A DNA stretch of 5,418 nt from Micrococcales bacterium UBA2465 (GCA_002342255.1 DDPP01000068.1:255-5672), one strand, 5' to 3'. Numbered from the stretch's first letter, positions 1 through 5,319 are shown. A program made the numbers and translations. Notes: generated by a model not told the origin, from the letters alone.

Positions 1-516
1 CCTTCAGTTGTTTCAGGTTTGTTCATTTTGACAATCATTGAGGCGACTCAAATCGGTAGATCTGGCTTCACTGGTGCGTTGGCTCTATTTCCTCTGATGC
101 TCCCAACTGTCGCACGTGTGTCCGAAGAAGCCCTGAAACTTGTTCCGGTGGATTTGAGATACGCAGCTCTGGCACTCGGGGCACCAAACTACCGAGCTTT
201 TTTCCAGGTGATCCTGCCAGCAGCTAAATCCGGGCTAATTACGGCCCTGCTGCTTGGTTTAGCGCGTGTGGTGGGTGAAACAGCGCCACTGATTTTGACC
301 GTGAATGCTAATAATGGAACCAATTTCAATGTGTTCGAGGGTGGTTTGGCGACATTGCCCACATACATTTATGGTTACCTAGCATCTGGATACCAGACAA
401 GTCAAGCAAGAGCTTGGGGTGCTGCACTAATTCTTCTAATTCTGGTCGGCATCCTTTTCGGGTTAGCCAGAGTTTTGGGTAGAACAAAATCATTGAAGAG
501 TAAGGCGAAGAAATGA
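1..516 (+). CDS. pstA: Phosphate ABC transporter permease PstA, C-terminal part (5' end outside window)
   Basis: One of the two membrane subunits of the high-affinity phosphate importer PstSCAB; it forms half of the transmembrane channel and docks onto PstB. The reading frame is open from base 1, so the N-terminal half lies upstream; 171 residues are visible. Hydrophobic segments are seen near residues 1-16, 23-40, 77-101 and 143-165. The cytoplasmic EAA coupling loop of ABC importers is clear at about residues 54-73 ([19 protein letters not shown], with the Gly and the I-L-P signature). The following [10 protein letters not shown] stretch is typical of PstA/PstC. The protein ends in a basic tail ([11 protein letters not shown]), as expected on the inside of the membrane. 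The TGA stop overlaps the pstB start (ATGA), so translation of the two is probably coupled and subunit ratios held together. pstC is expected just upstream but cannot be seen. Family assignment is firm; PstA rather than PstC rests on its position directly before pstB and the EAA-loop sequence. Confidence 0.93.
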   Translation, partial: PSVVSGLFILTIIEATQIGRSGFTGALALFPLMLPTVARVSEEALKLVPVDLRYAALALGAPNYRAFFQVILPAAKSGLITALLLGLARVVGETAPLILTVNANNGTNFNVFEGGLATLPTYIYGYLASGYQTSQARAWGAALILLILVGILFGLARVLGRTKSLKSKAKK

Positions 517-1298
517 CTATAGCTACAACGAAATCTGCACTCCAAGCTGAGGGTGTAAGTGTTTGGTTTGGCGAGCGCAAGGTTCTCGAGGACGTAAACC
601 TAGTTTTCCCCAGCAATCAGGTGACTGCACTAATTGGTCCAAGTGGTTGCGGAAAATCAACCTTTATTAGAACGCTCAACCGCATGCACGAGCTCATCCC
701 CGGGGCGGGGCTGGCAGGGTCAATTTACTTAGATGGTGAAGACATCTACGGTGAAAATGTCGATGCAGTAAACGTTCGAATTAAGGTGGGTATGGTTTTC
801 CAGAAGCCCAATCCCTTCCCAACCATGTCAATCAAGGACAACATCCTGAGCGGCCTTCGTCTAAGCGGCCGGAAGATTGAAAATGCTGAAGAATTGGTCG
901 AAACATCTCTAAGGCGAGCATCTATCTGGAATGAAGTCAAGGACAGACTTGGAGACCAGGCACTTTCACTATCAGGTGGGCAACAGCAGAGACTATGTAT
1001 TGCCAGATCTTTGGCCATGAACCCTGAGGTTTTGCTGATGGATGAGCCTTGTTCAGCGCTCGACCCAGGATCAACTCGCAGAATTGAAGAAACCATCATC
1101 GAGCTTAGCCAGAGCATGACTATTGTAATCGTTACCCACAACATGCAGCAGGCACAGCGGGTTTCTAATCAGACAGCTTTCTTTCTAGCCGAAGAAAACA
1201 CTCCTGGCGGAGTAGTTGAATTTGGAGCAACCGAGCAGATTTTCCACGGCCCGGTTGACCAGAGAACCAACGACTACGTCAATGGGCACTTTGGGTAG
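513..1298 (+). CDS. pstB: Phosphate ABC transporter ATP-binding protein PstB
   Basis: Cytoplasmic ATPase that powers phosphate import through PstA/PstC. At 261 residues it has the usual PstB length, and all nucleotide-binding motifs are intact: Walker [10 protein letters not shown] at 42-50, Q-loop Q97 in VFQKPNPFP (a PstB hallmark), signature LSGGQ at 153-157, Walker B LLMDEP at 174-179, D-loop SALD at 181-184 and switch His209 in THNM. The C-terminus [11 protein letters not shown] is the standard PstB ending (RTxDYVxGxFG). The ATG shares four bases with the pstA stop; the purine-rich AAGGCGAAG just before it is a weak ribosome-binding site, fitting translational coupling. No terminator follows, but the next gene begins 117 bases later behind its own regulatory region. 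No phoU, a common pst neighbour, is present after it. Nothing in the protein looks damaged, so it should be an active ATPase. Confidence 0.98.
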   Translation: MTIATTKSALQAEGVSVWFGERKVLEDVNLVFPSNQVTALIGPSGCGKSTFIRTLNRMHELIPGAGLAGSIYLDGEDIYGENVDAVNVRIKVGMVFQKPNPFPTMSIKDNILSGLRLSGRKIENAEELVETSLRRASIWNEVKDRLGDQALSLSGGQQQRLCIARSLAMNPEVLLMDEPCSALDPGSTRRIEETIIELSQSMTIVIVTHNMQQAQRVSNQTAFFLAEENTPGGVVEFGATEQIFHGPVDQRTNDYVNGHFG

Positions 1299-1305
1299 GT
1301 AGAAA

Positions 1306-1360
1306 GTTAAACTTAAGTTCAGGTTACATTTACCTTTTGAATGTCTTAAGTTTGCCCATG
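1306..1360 (+). promoter_or_regulatory. Candidate PHO box: run of 11-base phased repeats upstream of pstS
   Basis: Five consecutive 11-base units can be laid out: GTTAAACTTAA (1306), GTTCAGGTTAC (1317), ATTTACCTTTT (1328), GAATGTCTTAA (1339) and GTTTGCCCATG (1350). The first two share GTTNA; units 1 and 4 share CTTAA followed by GTT, so CTTAAGTT recurs exactly 33 bases apart (1312 and 1345). Actinobacterial phosphate regulators (PhoP in Streptomyces, RegX3 in mycobacteria) are known to bind GTTCA-type direct repeats spaced by 11 bases, and this lies ahead of a phosphate-binding protein gene. Binding of a PhoP-type regulator here is inference; the outer repeats are degenerate. Confidence 0.55.
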
Positions 1361-1365
1361 AATTC

Positions 1366-1371
1366 GATACT
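1366..1371 (+). promoter_or_regulatory. Candidate -10 element of the pstS promoter
   Basis: GATACT matches TATACT/TATAAT at most positions and ends about 45 bases before the pstS ATG. No good -35 is found at the right distance (TTGAAT at 1337 is about 23 bases away, too far). This is what an activator-dependent promoter looks like: the phased repeats end a few bases upstream, where a bound PhoP-type regulator could replace the -35 contact. Transcription would start near 1378, where a small inverted repeat (ATCGA/TCGAT, 1378-1390) lies in the leader. Confidence 0.4.
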
Positions 1372-1405
1372 GAAACCATCGATTTTCGATAAATCAATCA
1401 CTAAT

Positions 1406-1411
1406 AAGGAG
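1406..1411 (+). promoter_or_regulatory. Strong ribosome-binding site of pstS
   Basis: AAGGAG sits four bases before the ATG at 1416, the best Shine-Dalgarno match in the phosphate cluster. It fixes the start codon and fits high expression of pstS. Confidence 0.85.
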
Positions 1412-1415
1412 AAAA

Positions 1416-2468
1416 ATGCGTAACAAGCTTACGACTCTGGTTGCAGCTCTTGCAGTAGTAGCCGGTCTAGTAGTTTCTACCCCAGCTCAAGCTGCTGGTG
1501 TTTCAATCGCTGGTAAGGGTTCATCTTTTGCCTACAACATGATGGCAGCATGTACAGCTGCTTACACCACCAACACCGCAACCTACACTTCAACTGGTTC
1601 AGGTACTGGTCGTACAGAGTTTGCTGCTGGTAACGTTCAGTGGGCCGCATCTGATGCTGTCTACACTTCAGGTTACCCAACCTCTTCATACGTAACCGTT
1701 CCACTACTAGGTGGTCCAGTTGTATTTGCTTACTCAGCTGTTGGTGTGGGCGATGGTCTACAGCTAACCCCAGCAATCGTTTCTGGAATCCTAAAGGGAA
1801 CTATTACTCGCTGGGATGACGCTGCAATCAAGGCGATCAACACCAAGATCAAGTTGCCAAAGAAGTCAATCAAGGTTGCTTACCGTGCATCAGGTTCAGG
1901 TACAAATACTAACCTAACCAATTACCTATACCAGACTGTTGGTGGATGGGTTGCTAACAACAACAACCTACAGACTGCTGCTGGTGGAACTCTAGCTACA
2001 GGTGCAACATCATTCACCACTTCAGCATTGCTAGCTGGATACATCGAAGACAACTCAAACGCTTTTGGTTACTTCGACCTATCAGATGCAACCACTGCTG
2101 ACGTTGGTATCGCAAAGCTTCAGAACGCTGCTGGTGCATTTGTTGCTCCTACTGCTTCTGCTGCTGCTAAGTTCATCAACGCTCAGACTCCAGTAACCGG
2201 TGGAACCGACGCAACTAACGGTACCTTGAACATCGACTTCACCAAAGTTGTTCCAGGTGCATACCAGTTGTCAATCGTTACTTACGGTCTAGCTCCTCGT
2301 TTCTCAGGATCTGGTAAGAGCACCGATGCAACTAAGCTTGCTGTTCAAGACTGGTTCAACTACCTAGTCAAGACCTGTGTGCCAGCAAAGGCCGCAACCC
2401 TTGGCTACGTACCACTAGGTGGAGCTCTAAAGACCTCTGCTTTGAACCAAATCAAGACAATTGGTTAA
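1416..2468 (+). CDS. pstS: Phosphate-binding protein PstS, secreted with a non-lipoprotein signal peptide
   Basis: Extracytoplasmic receptor that captures phosphate and hands it to PstA/PstC. It has 350 residues. The N-terminus is a Sec signal peptide: basic MRNK, hydrophobic core 8-21, cleavage expected after AQA (26/27). There is no lipobox cysteine, no C-terminal anchor helix and no LPXTG, so nothing visible attaches it to the membrane. Phosphate ligands expected from E. coli PstS are mostly present: S37-F38 in GKGSSFA, S62 in TGSGTGR, D80 in AASDA, and R157, S161, G162, T163 in RASGSGT. The Asp normally following the Arg (RxDGSGT) is Ser159. PstS landmarks TPAIVSGILKGTITRWDD (118-135) and the C-terminal YVPLGGAL (331-338) are clear. 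The two cysteines, C46 and C321, could form a disulfide. Leucine is written mainly as CTA (16 of 27), unlike the next gene, suggesting selection for strong expression. It has its own regulatory region and is followed by a terminator. Confidence 0.95.
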   Translation: MRNKLTTLVAALAVVAGLVVSTPAQAAGVSIAGKGSSFAYNMMAACTAAYTTNTATYTSTGSGTGRTEFAAGNVQWAASDAVYTSGYPTSSYVTVPLLGGPVVFAYSAVGVGDGLQLTPAIVSGILKGTITRWDDAAIKAINTKIKLPKKSIKVAYRASGSGTNTNLTNYLYQTVGGWVANNNNLQTAAGGTLATGATSFTTSALLAGYIEDNSNAFGYFDLSDATTADVGIAKLQNAAGAFVAPTASAAAKFINAQTPVTGGTDATNGTLNIDFTKVVPGAYQLSIVTYGLAPRFSGSGKSTDATKLAVQDWFNYLVKTCVPAKAATLGYVPLGGALKTSALNQIKTIG

Positions 2469-2480
2469 TTGTTAACAATT
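2467..2480. repeat. 14-base perfect palindrome at the pstS stop codon
   Basis: AATTGTTAACAATT is its own reverse complement and begins inside the TAA stop of pstS. It lies three bases ahead of the terminator stem. Its role is unknown: it could be an operator-like site for a dimeric protein, or a weak A/U hairpin helping to define the mRNA 3' end. Confidence 0.6.
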
Positions 2481-2483
2481 GAG

Positions 2484-2520
2484 GTAGTGGTGCGGGTTTC
2501 CCGCACCACTACTTCTTTAT
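2484..2520 (+). terminator. Intrinsic terminator or attenuator after pstS
   Basis: A perfect 13-base-pair stem (GTAGTGGTGCGGG at 2484-2496 with its complement at 2500-2512) closes a TTT loop and is followed by a T-rich run (TTCTTTAT). Only 24 bases separate the stem from the next start codon, and no separate promoter is evident there, so read-through past this hairpin probably sets the level of the downstream lipoprotein gene well below that of pstS. Confidence 0.88.
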
Positions 2521-2522
2521 TC

Positions 2523-2528
2523 AGGAGA
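2523..2528 (+). promoter_or_regulatory. Ribosome-binding site deciding a GTG start
   Basis: AGGAGA lies eight bases ahead of GTG at 2537, which opens directly into a basic, then hydrophobic lipoprotein signal sequence. This supports GTG as the true start. Confidence 0.75.
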
Positions 2529-2536
2529 ATAAACAC

Positions 2537-3592
2537 GTGAAATCTAGAAATGTAATTGCTGCAACCATCATGGGTTTAGCGTCATTGGGCTTAACTGCCT
2601 GCGATCCTCCTATTCCACCAGAGGTTGCAGCAGCCTTAGCAGAGTCTACTTATACCTGTGTTGATGGCGAGGCAAAGCTTTCCTCACCTGCCTTGTTTTC
2701 CGACGTTGCAATGAGTTGGGCTGACTCACTTTCATTTAGCTGTGTCGACCCTGAGCCGACCATGATTTTGAATCAAGTTCCGTCTCTGTCTGAGACTGAC
2801 ATTGAGATAAGTGATCGCACAGCTATTTGTGCAGCAAAGGTTACTGTTCCTGTTGCCGTTGAAGCTGCAGTATTGGTATTTTCAAATTCAGAATTATCAT
2901 CATTGAACGTGTCTGATAAGTCCTTAGCGGGAATTCTTGACGGGTCAATTAGGAACTGGAATCAGTTGCAGGGAGATAATCCAGGGCAAACCATTTCTAA
3001 TCTTCCAATCAAATTGCTGACAGAAACCGACTCACAGGCTCTAAAAACTGTTGAAGGTTACTTGAGCTCAAAAAATCTTGACATTTCTAAATCAACAAAA
3101 CTCACTGAATCTGAAACTCTAACTCCTGACAACTATTCGACGTTGGAAGAAGGGGCTATGGCAATTGTTCCAAACAGTTTCGCAGTGTATTTAGGTCTAT
3201 ACCCAGCAAGCATCTATCAGGGATTGGATAGCGATGGTAACCCGATTCTTGCCACACCTGATCTTTCGGGAATTCAATCTGCGTCAACCCAATGGAAGTT
3301 CACTGCTGCGGATTCTGGCTTTACAGTTGCATTAGATCCAAGCAAAGCTCCAGTCATTCCGGATGGTTCAGAAGTAGCTCCGATTCCTTACCAAATGATT
3401 TACCCAGTAAATCTAAACCTTTGCAATGACAATTTGGTAGCTAGGGCCGTATCGAGATTTGTTTTGAGACTAGATTCCCAAGGTGCTCTTGGCCTTTCCA
3501 ACTACGCACCGCTTCCCGAGGCAGTGAGAGTAAGCGCATTGGTTTCAGTGAGCAAGGGACTGCCAACACCATCACCAGCCCCAACCGAATAG
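2537..3592 (+). CDS. PstS-like lipoprotein with eroded phosphate-binding site
   Basis: This 351-residue protein has the PstS layout but probably not its chemistry. The GTG start is followed by a lipoprotein signal (MKSRN, hydrophobic 6-20) and lipobox LTAC with Cys22 as the lipid-bearing residue, so it should be anchored on the outer face of the membrane. Similarity to the neighbouring PstS can be followed along its length: EISDRT at 90-95 (D93 at the place of PstS D80), LNVSDKSLAGILDGSIRNWNQL at 123-144, PYQMIYP at 284-290, and YAPLPEAVRVSAL at 323-335. However, the RASGSGT loop is replaced by TETDSQA (162-168), losing the Arg, both Gly and the Thr that hold phosphate. Four further cysteines (C41, C69, C98, C296) could form disulfides. 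The end is a Pro/Thr-rich tail (PTPSPAPTE). It probably arose from a pstS duplication followed by divergence. It could bind another ligand, or act as anchor, partner or sensor; the function is not established. Codon use is less biased than in pstS. Confidence 0.85.
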   Translation: MKSRNVIAATIMGLASLGLTACDPPIPPEVAAALAESTYTCVDGEAKLSSPALFSDVAMSWADSLSFSCVDPEPTMILNQVPSLSETDIEISDRTAICAAKVTVPVAVEAAVLVFSNSELSSLNVSDKSLAGILDGSIRNWNQLQGDNPGQTISNLPIKLLTETDSQALKTVEGYLSSKNLDISKSTKLTESETLTPDNYSTLEEGAMAIVPNSFAVYLGLYPASIYQGLDSDGNPILATPDLSGIQSASTQWKFTAADSGFTVALDPSKAPVIPDGSEVAPIPYQMIYPVNLNLCNDNLVARAVSRFVLRLDSQGALGLSNYAPLPEAVRVSALVSVSKGLPTPSPAPTE

Positions 3593-3612
3593 GCTATTAG
3601 GCTAGAGCCTAT
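3589..3612 (+). repeat. Inverted and direct repeat around the leaderless start
   Basis: ATAGGCT (3589-3595) recurs inverted as AGCCTAT (3606-3612), and a second TAGGCTA copy starts at 3598, itself pairing as AGGCT/AGCCT (3599-3610). No T-run follows, so it is not an intrinsic terminator. It overlaps the stop codon of the upstream lipoprotein gene and the start of the next gene, and could be a binding site or simply a duplicated -10 element. Confidence 0.5.
3598..3603 (+). promoter_or_regulatory. Candidate -10 for a leaderless transcript
   Basis: TAGGCT fits the actinobacterial -10 pattern TANNNT and ends seven bases before the ATG at 3611, so RNA synthesis would begin at the A of the start codon. 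No Shine-Dalgarno sequence precedes this ATG, which agrees with a leaderless mRNA, common in actinobacteria. No convincing -35 is seen. A second TAGGCT at 3590-3595 is too far upstream for a leaderless start. Confidence 0.5.
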
Positions 3613-3994
3613 GGAAAAACATGGGTCTGGCCGAGGAATAGGCAATTTAGTAATAGCACTTTATGGTGTTTTTGCTCTGTCAGCAACAGTGCGGGCTGTT
3701 TACCAGTTGATTAGAAAATTCGAGCAAGCTCCAGTTGCTTACTCACTGAGTTTGCTGGCCGGACTGATCTATTTACTTGCCACAGTCTGTCTAGTACAAA
3801 AAAACTACCGCCTGGCACAGGCCACTTTGTTATTTGAACTTGTCGGTGTCATCAGTGTTGGCTTGTTGAGCATTTATGAACCTGGACTTTTCGGTCATGA
3901 CAGTGTTTGGTCCTACTTCGGTAAGGGCTATGGCTTTATTCCGCTAATACTTCCTATTTTTGGTTTGTGGTGGGTTCGGAGATCATCCCGGTGA
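3611..3994 (+). CDS. Small four-helix integral membrane protein of unknown function
   Basis: A 127-residue protein with four probable membrane helices, near residues 11-31, 43-62, 67-90 and 107-121, and a basic C-terminal end (WWVRRSSR). The motif HDSVWSYFGKGYGFIPLILPIFGLWW at about 96-121 is its most distinctive part. Similar small membrane proteins next to ribF occur in actinobacteria of the Microbacteriaceae type, as I recall; I know of no assigned function. The ATG has no ribosome-binding site but lies seven bases after TAGGCT, so a leaderless mRNA is likely. Its TGA overlaps the ribF start (GTGA), so ribF is probably co-transcribed and translationally coupled. Being paired with ribF does not by itself imply a flavin role; a flavin-related transport function would be speculation. 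Confidence 0.8.
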   Translation: MEKHGSGRGIGNLVIALYGVFALSATVRAVYQLIRKFEQAPVAYSLSLLAGLIYLLATVCLVQKNYRLAQATLLFELVGVISVGLLSIYEPGLFGHDSVWSYFGKGYGFIPLILPIFGLWWVRRSSR

Positions 3995-4917
3995 TTTCGA
4001 TTTTCAATACCAACCAGATTCCCAAAGACATATCTGGTACAGCTGTGACAATTGGAAAGTTTGATGCCGTCCACTTGGGGCATCAGCAGCTAATCAGGGA
4101 AGTTGTGGGCTCTGCACAGGAACAAATGCTGGTTCCTGTGGTCCTTACCTTCGATAGACACCCAGCGAGCACCTTGAATGATTTGGAAGTTCCAGTTCCA
4201 GTAATCGGTGAAAAACAGAAAGAACGACTAATTGCTGATTTAGGCGTTGAATTGATGCTCAGTCTTCCTTTTGATGAAGATTTTGCAAGGCTATCTGCGG
4301 ATGATTTCGTTTCAAAGGTTTTGGTTAAAGAGCTGAATGCAAAAGTAGTAGTTGTAGGGGAAGGTTTTCGTTTTGGAGACAAAGCCCAGGGGAATGTCGA
4401 ACTCCTAAAACGCCTTGGAGACCAATTTGGCTTCGAAGTGAAGGTCATGCCGCATTTGATTTTCGAAGGCAAGAGGATTTCGACCAGTTGGATTCGTGAA
4501 CTGCTGTTGCAGGGAAATGTTGAAACTGTTGCCAAACTGCTGGGCCGTTATCACTGCACCGAAGGTTTGGTGGTGCATGGGCTTAAAATAGGTAGAGAAA
4601 TCGGATTTCCTACGGCAAACATGTCACGCGATGCAGAAGGTTTACTGCCGAGAGATGCCGTCTATGCGGGTTGGCTCTACGCTGAAGGAAAAACTTATAT
4701 GACTGCTCTTTCAGTTGGCACAAATGAGACTTTCACTGCAGTGCCAAGGCTGCTAGAGGCTCATATTCTGGATATCGTAGGGCTGGACCTCTACGACAAG
4801 GTAATCGTCTGTGAATATGTGAAATTTATTAGGCCAGCGGCTAAGTTCAACGGGGTAGAGGACTTAGTAGATGAGATCAATCGTGATTTGGAGAAAATCC
4901 GATTGGCTCTGGGCTAG
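3991..4917 (+). CDS. ribF: Bifunctional riboflavin kinase / FMN adenylyltransferase RibF
   Basis: A cytoplasmic enzyme that phosphorylates riboflavin to FMN and then adenylates FMN to FAD. It has 308 residues from the chosen start. N-terminal adenylyltransferase domain: TIGKFDAVHLGHQ at 20-32 (HxGH at 28-31), FDRHP at 54-58, VVGEGFRFGDKAQGN at 121-135 and RISTSWIRELL at 162-172. C-terminal kinase domain: GREIGFPTAN at 201-210 (Thr208 and Asn210 of the PTAN nucleotide/Mg site), ALSVGTNETF, and LLEAHILD with the Glu expected as catalytic base. The start is taken as GTG 3991: it overlaps the upstream stop (GTGA), GGAG lies nine bases ahead, and the protein then begins at the normal distance from the HxGH motif. 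A GTG at 3967 would add eight residues lying inside the upstream gene. The usual GNFDGVH is GKFDAVH here; the substitutions are conservative in size, and both activities should remain. Confidence 0.96.
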   Translation: MISIFNTNQIPKDISGTAVTIGKFDAVHLGHQQLIREVVGSAQEQMLVPVVLTFDRHPASTLNDLEVPVPVIGEKQKERLIADLGVELMLSLPFDEDFARLSADDFVSKVLVKELNAKVVVVGEGFRFGDKAQGNVELLKRLGDQFGFEVKVMPHLIFEGKRISTSWIRELLLQGNVETVAKLLGRYHCTEGLVVHGLKIGREIGFPTANMSRDAEGLLPRDAVYAGWLYAEGKTYMTALSVGTNETFTAVPRLLEAHILDIVGLDLYDKVIVCEYVKFIRPAAKFNGVEDLVDEINRDLEKIRLALG

Positions 4918-4938
4918 TAATTAGATCCCCTTTTCGGC

Positions 4939-4944
4939 TATCAT
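4939..4944 (+). promoter_or_regulatory. Possible -10 of the rpsO promoter
   Basis: TATCAT fits TANNNT and matches TATAAT at five of six positions. It lies about 90 bases before rpsO, giving a leader of roughly 80 bases. No good -35 is present at 16-18 bases upstream, so the call is tentative. Confidence 0.35.
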
Positions 4945-4950
4945 TGTCAG

Positions 4951-5032
4951 GTTGCCGTGTGTCGGCCGCGGATCCACAGAGCTCTAAACATAAGGTTTAT
5001 TGCGCCGCGCAGCGAGCCTCGAAAGGAACAAA
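4951..5032 (+). promoter_or_regulatory. GC-rich, structured rpsO leader, possible S15 autoregulatory RNA
   Basis: The 115-base gap between ribF and rpsO is markedly more GC-rich than its surroundings in its second half. Possible short pairings include GCCG/CGGC (4954-4957 with 4963-4966), the alternative CGCGG/CCGCG (4967-4971 with 5005-5009), an A/U stem TAAAC/GTTTA (4985-4989 with 4995-4999), and CCT/AGG enclosing part of the ribosome-binding site (5017-5019 with 5024-5026). S15 is known to repress its own translation through leader RNA structures in several phyla, including actinobacteria. I cannot fit a specific known motif, so this is a candidate only. Confidence 0.35.
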
Positions 5033-5302
5033 ATGGCACTGGACGCTTCAAAGAAAACAGAAATTATCAACACCTTCGCAACACACCCAGGTGACACAGG
5101 TTCCCCTGAGGTTCAGATTGCTGTATTGACCGAGCGCATTAAAGACCTGACCGAGCACCTAAAGGATCACAAGCACGACCACCACTCACGTCGTGGTTTG
5201 CTATTGATGGTTGGTCAGCGTCGTCGTTTGTTGGGTTACCTCCAAAACGTGGACATCAACCGTTACCGTGATTTGATTGAACGACTAGGTCTACGTCGTT
5301 AA
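5033..5302 (+). CDS. rpsO: 30S ribosomal protein S15
   Basis: An 89-residue protein, the standard S15 length. It binds 16S rRNA at the central-domain three-way junction early in small-subunit assembly. RNA-contact positions known from S15 are all present: T22-G23 and Q28 in DTGSPEVQ, H42, and D49 and S52 in [10 protein letters not shown]. The C-terminus ([18 protein letters not shown]) is also canonical. The ATG is preceded by AAGGAA with a four-base gap; an in-frame ATT at 5000 would add 11 residues that no S15 has, so it is rejected. Translation may be fed back through the structured leader. The gene follows ribF, the usual actinobacterial order, and is closed by a strong terminator 20 bases downstream. 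Confidence 0.98.
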   Translation: MALDASKKTEIINTFATHPGDTGSPEVQIAVLTERIKDLTEHLKDHKHDHHSRRGLLLMVGQRRRLLGYLQNVDINRYRDLIERLGLRR

Positions 5303-5319
5303 TTCCTTGTTAAAGTATG

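Noticed and set aside
326..616. Minus-strand open frame across the pstA-pstB junction
   Set aside because: It is antisense to two firm genes and shows no recognisable protein features.
746..1144. Open reading frame on the minus strand opposite pstB
   Set aside because: It lies wholly inside a fully conserved pstB, has no ribosome-binding site and encodes a low-complexity Ser-rich sequence with no family resemblance.
1185..1397. Minus-strand open frame covering the pstS upstream region
   Set aside because: It overlaps the pstB 3' end and the phased repeats; its composition is not protein-like and no start signal precedes it.
1477..1776. Minus-strand open frame inside pstS
   Set aside because: The Gln/Leu/Arg-rich translation is a by-product of the biased pstS codons read in antisense.
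3589..3612. Inverted repeat as a terminator for the phosphate cluster
   Set aside because: The stem is short and followed by ATGGAAAAAC with no T-run, so intrinsic termination is unlikely.
3967..3990. Earlier GTG start for ribF
   Set aside because: It would add eight residues without a ribosome-binding site at a proper distance; GTG 3991 has GGAG nine bases ahead and the typical stop-start overlap.
4083..4535. Minus-strand open frame inside ribF
   Set aside because: Ser/Thr/Lys-rich antisense translation, opposite conserved catalytic motifs of RibF.
4918..4950. Terminator after ribF (CCCCTTTT at 4927-4934)
   Set aside because: No complementary arm is found upstream of the T-run, so there is no hairpin.
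5000..5032. Upstream in-frame extension of rpsO from ATT
   Set aside because: It would place 11 residues before the canonical MALD start and would include the Shine-Dalgarno sequence in the coding region.
4944..5129. Plus-strand open frame overlapping the rpsO start
   Set aside because: It is out of frame with rpsO, has no ribosome-binding site and its sequence is not protein-like.
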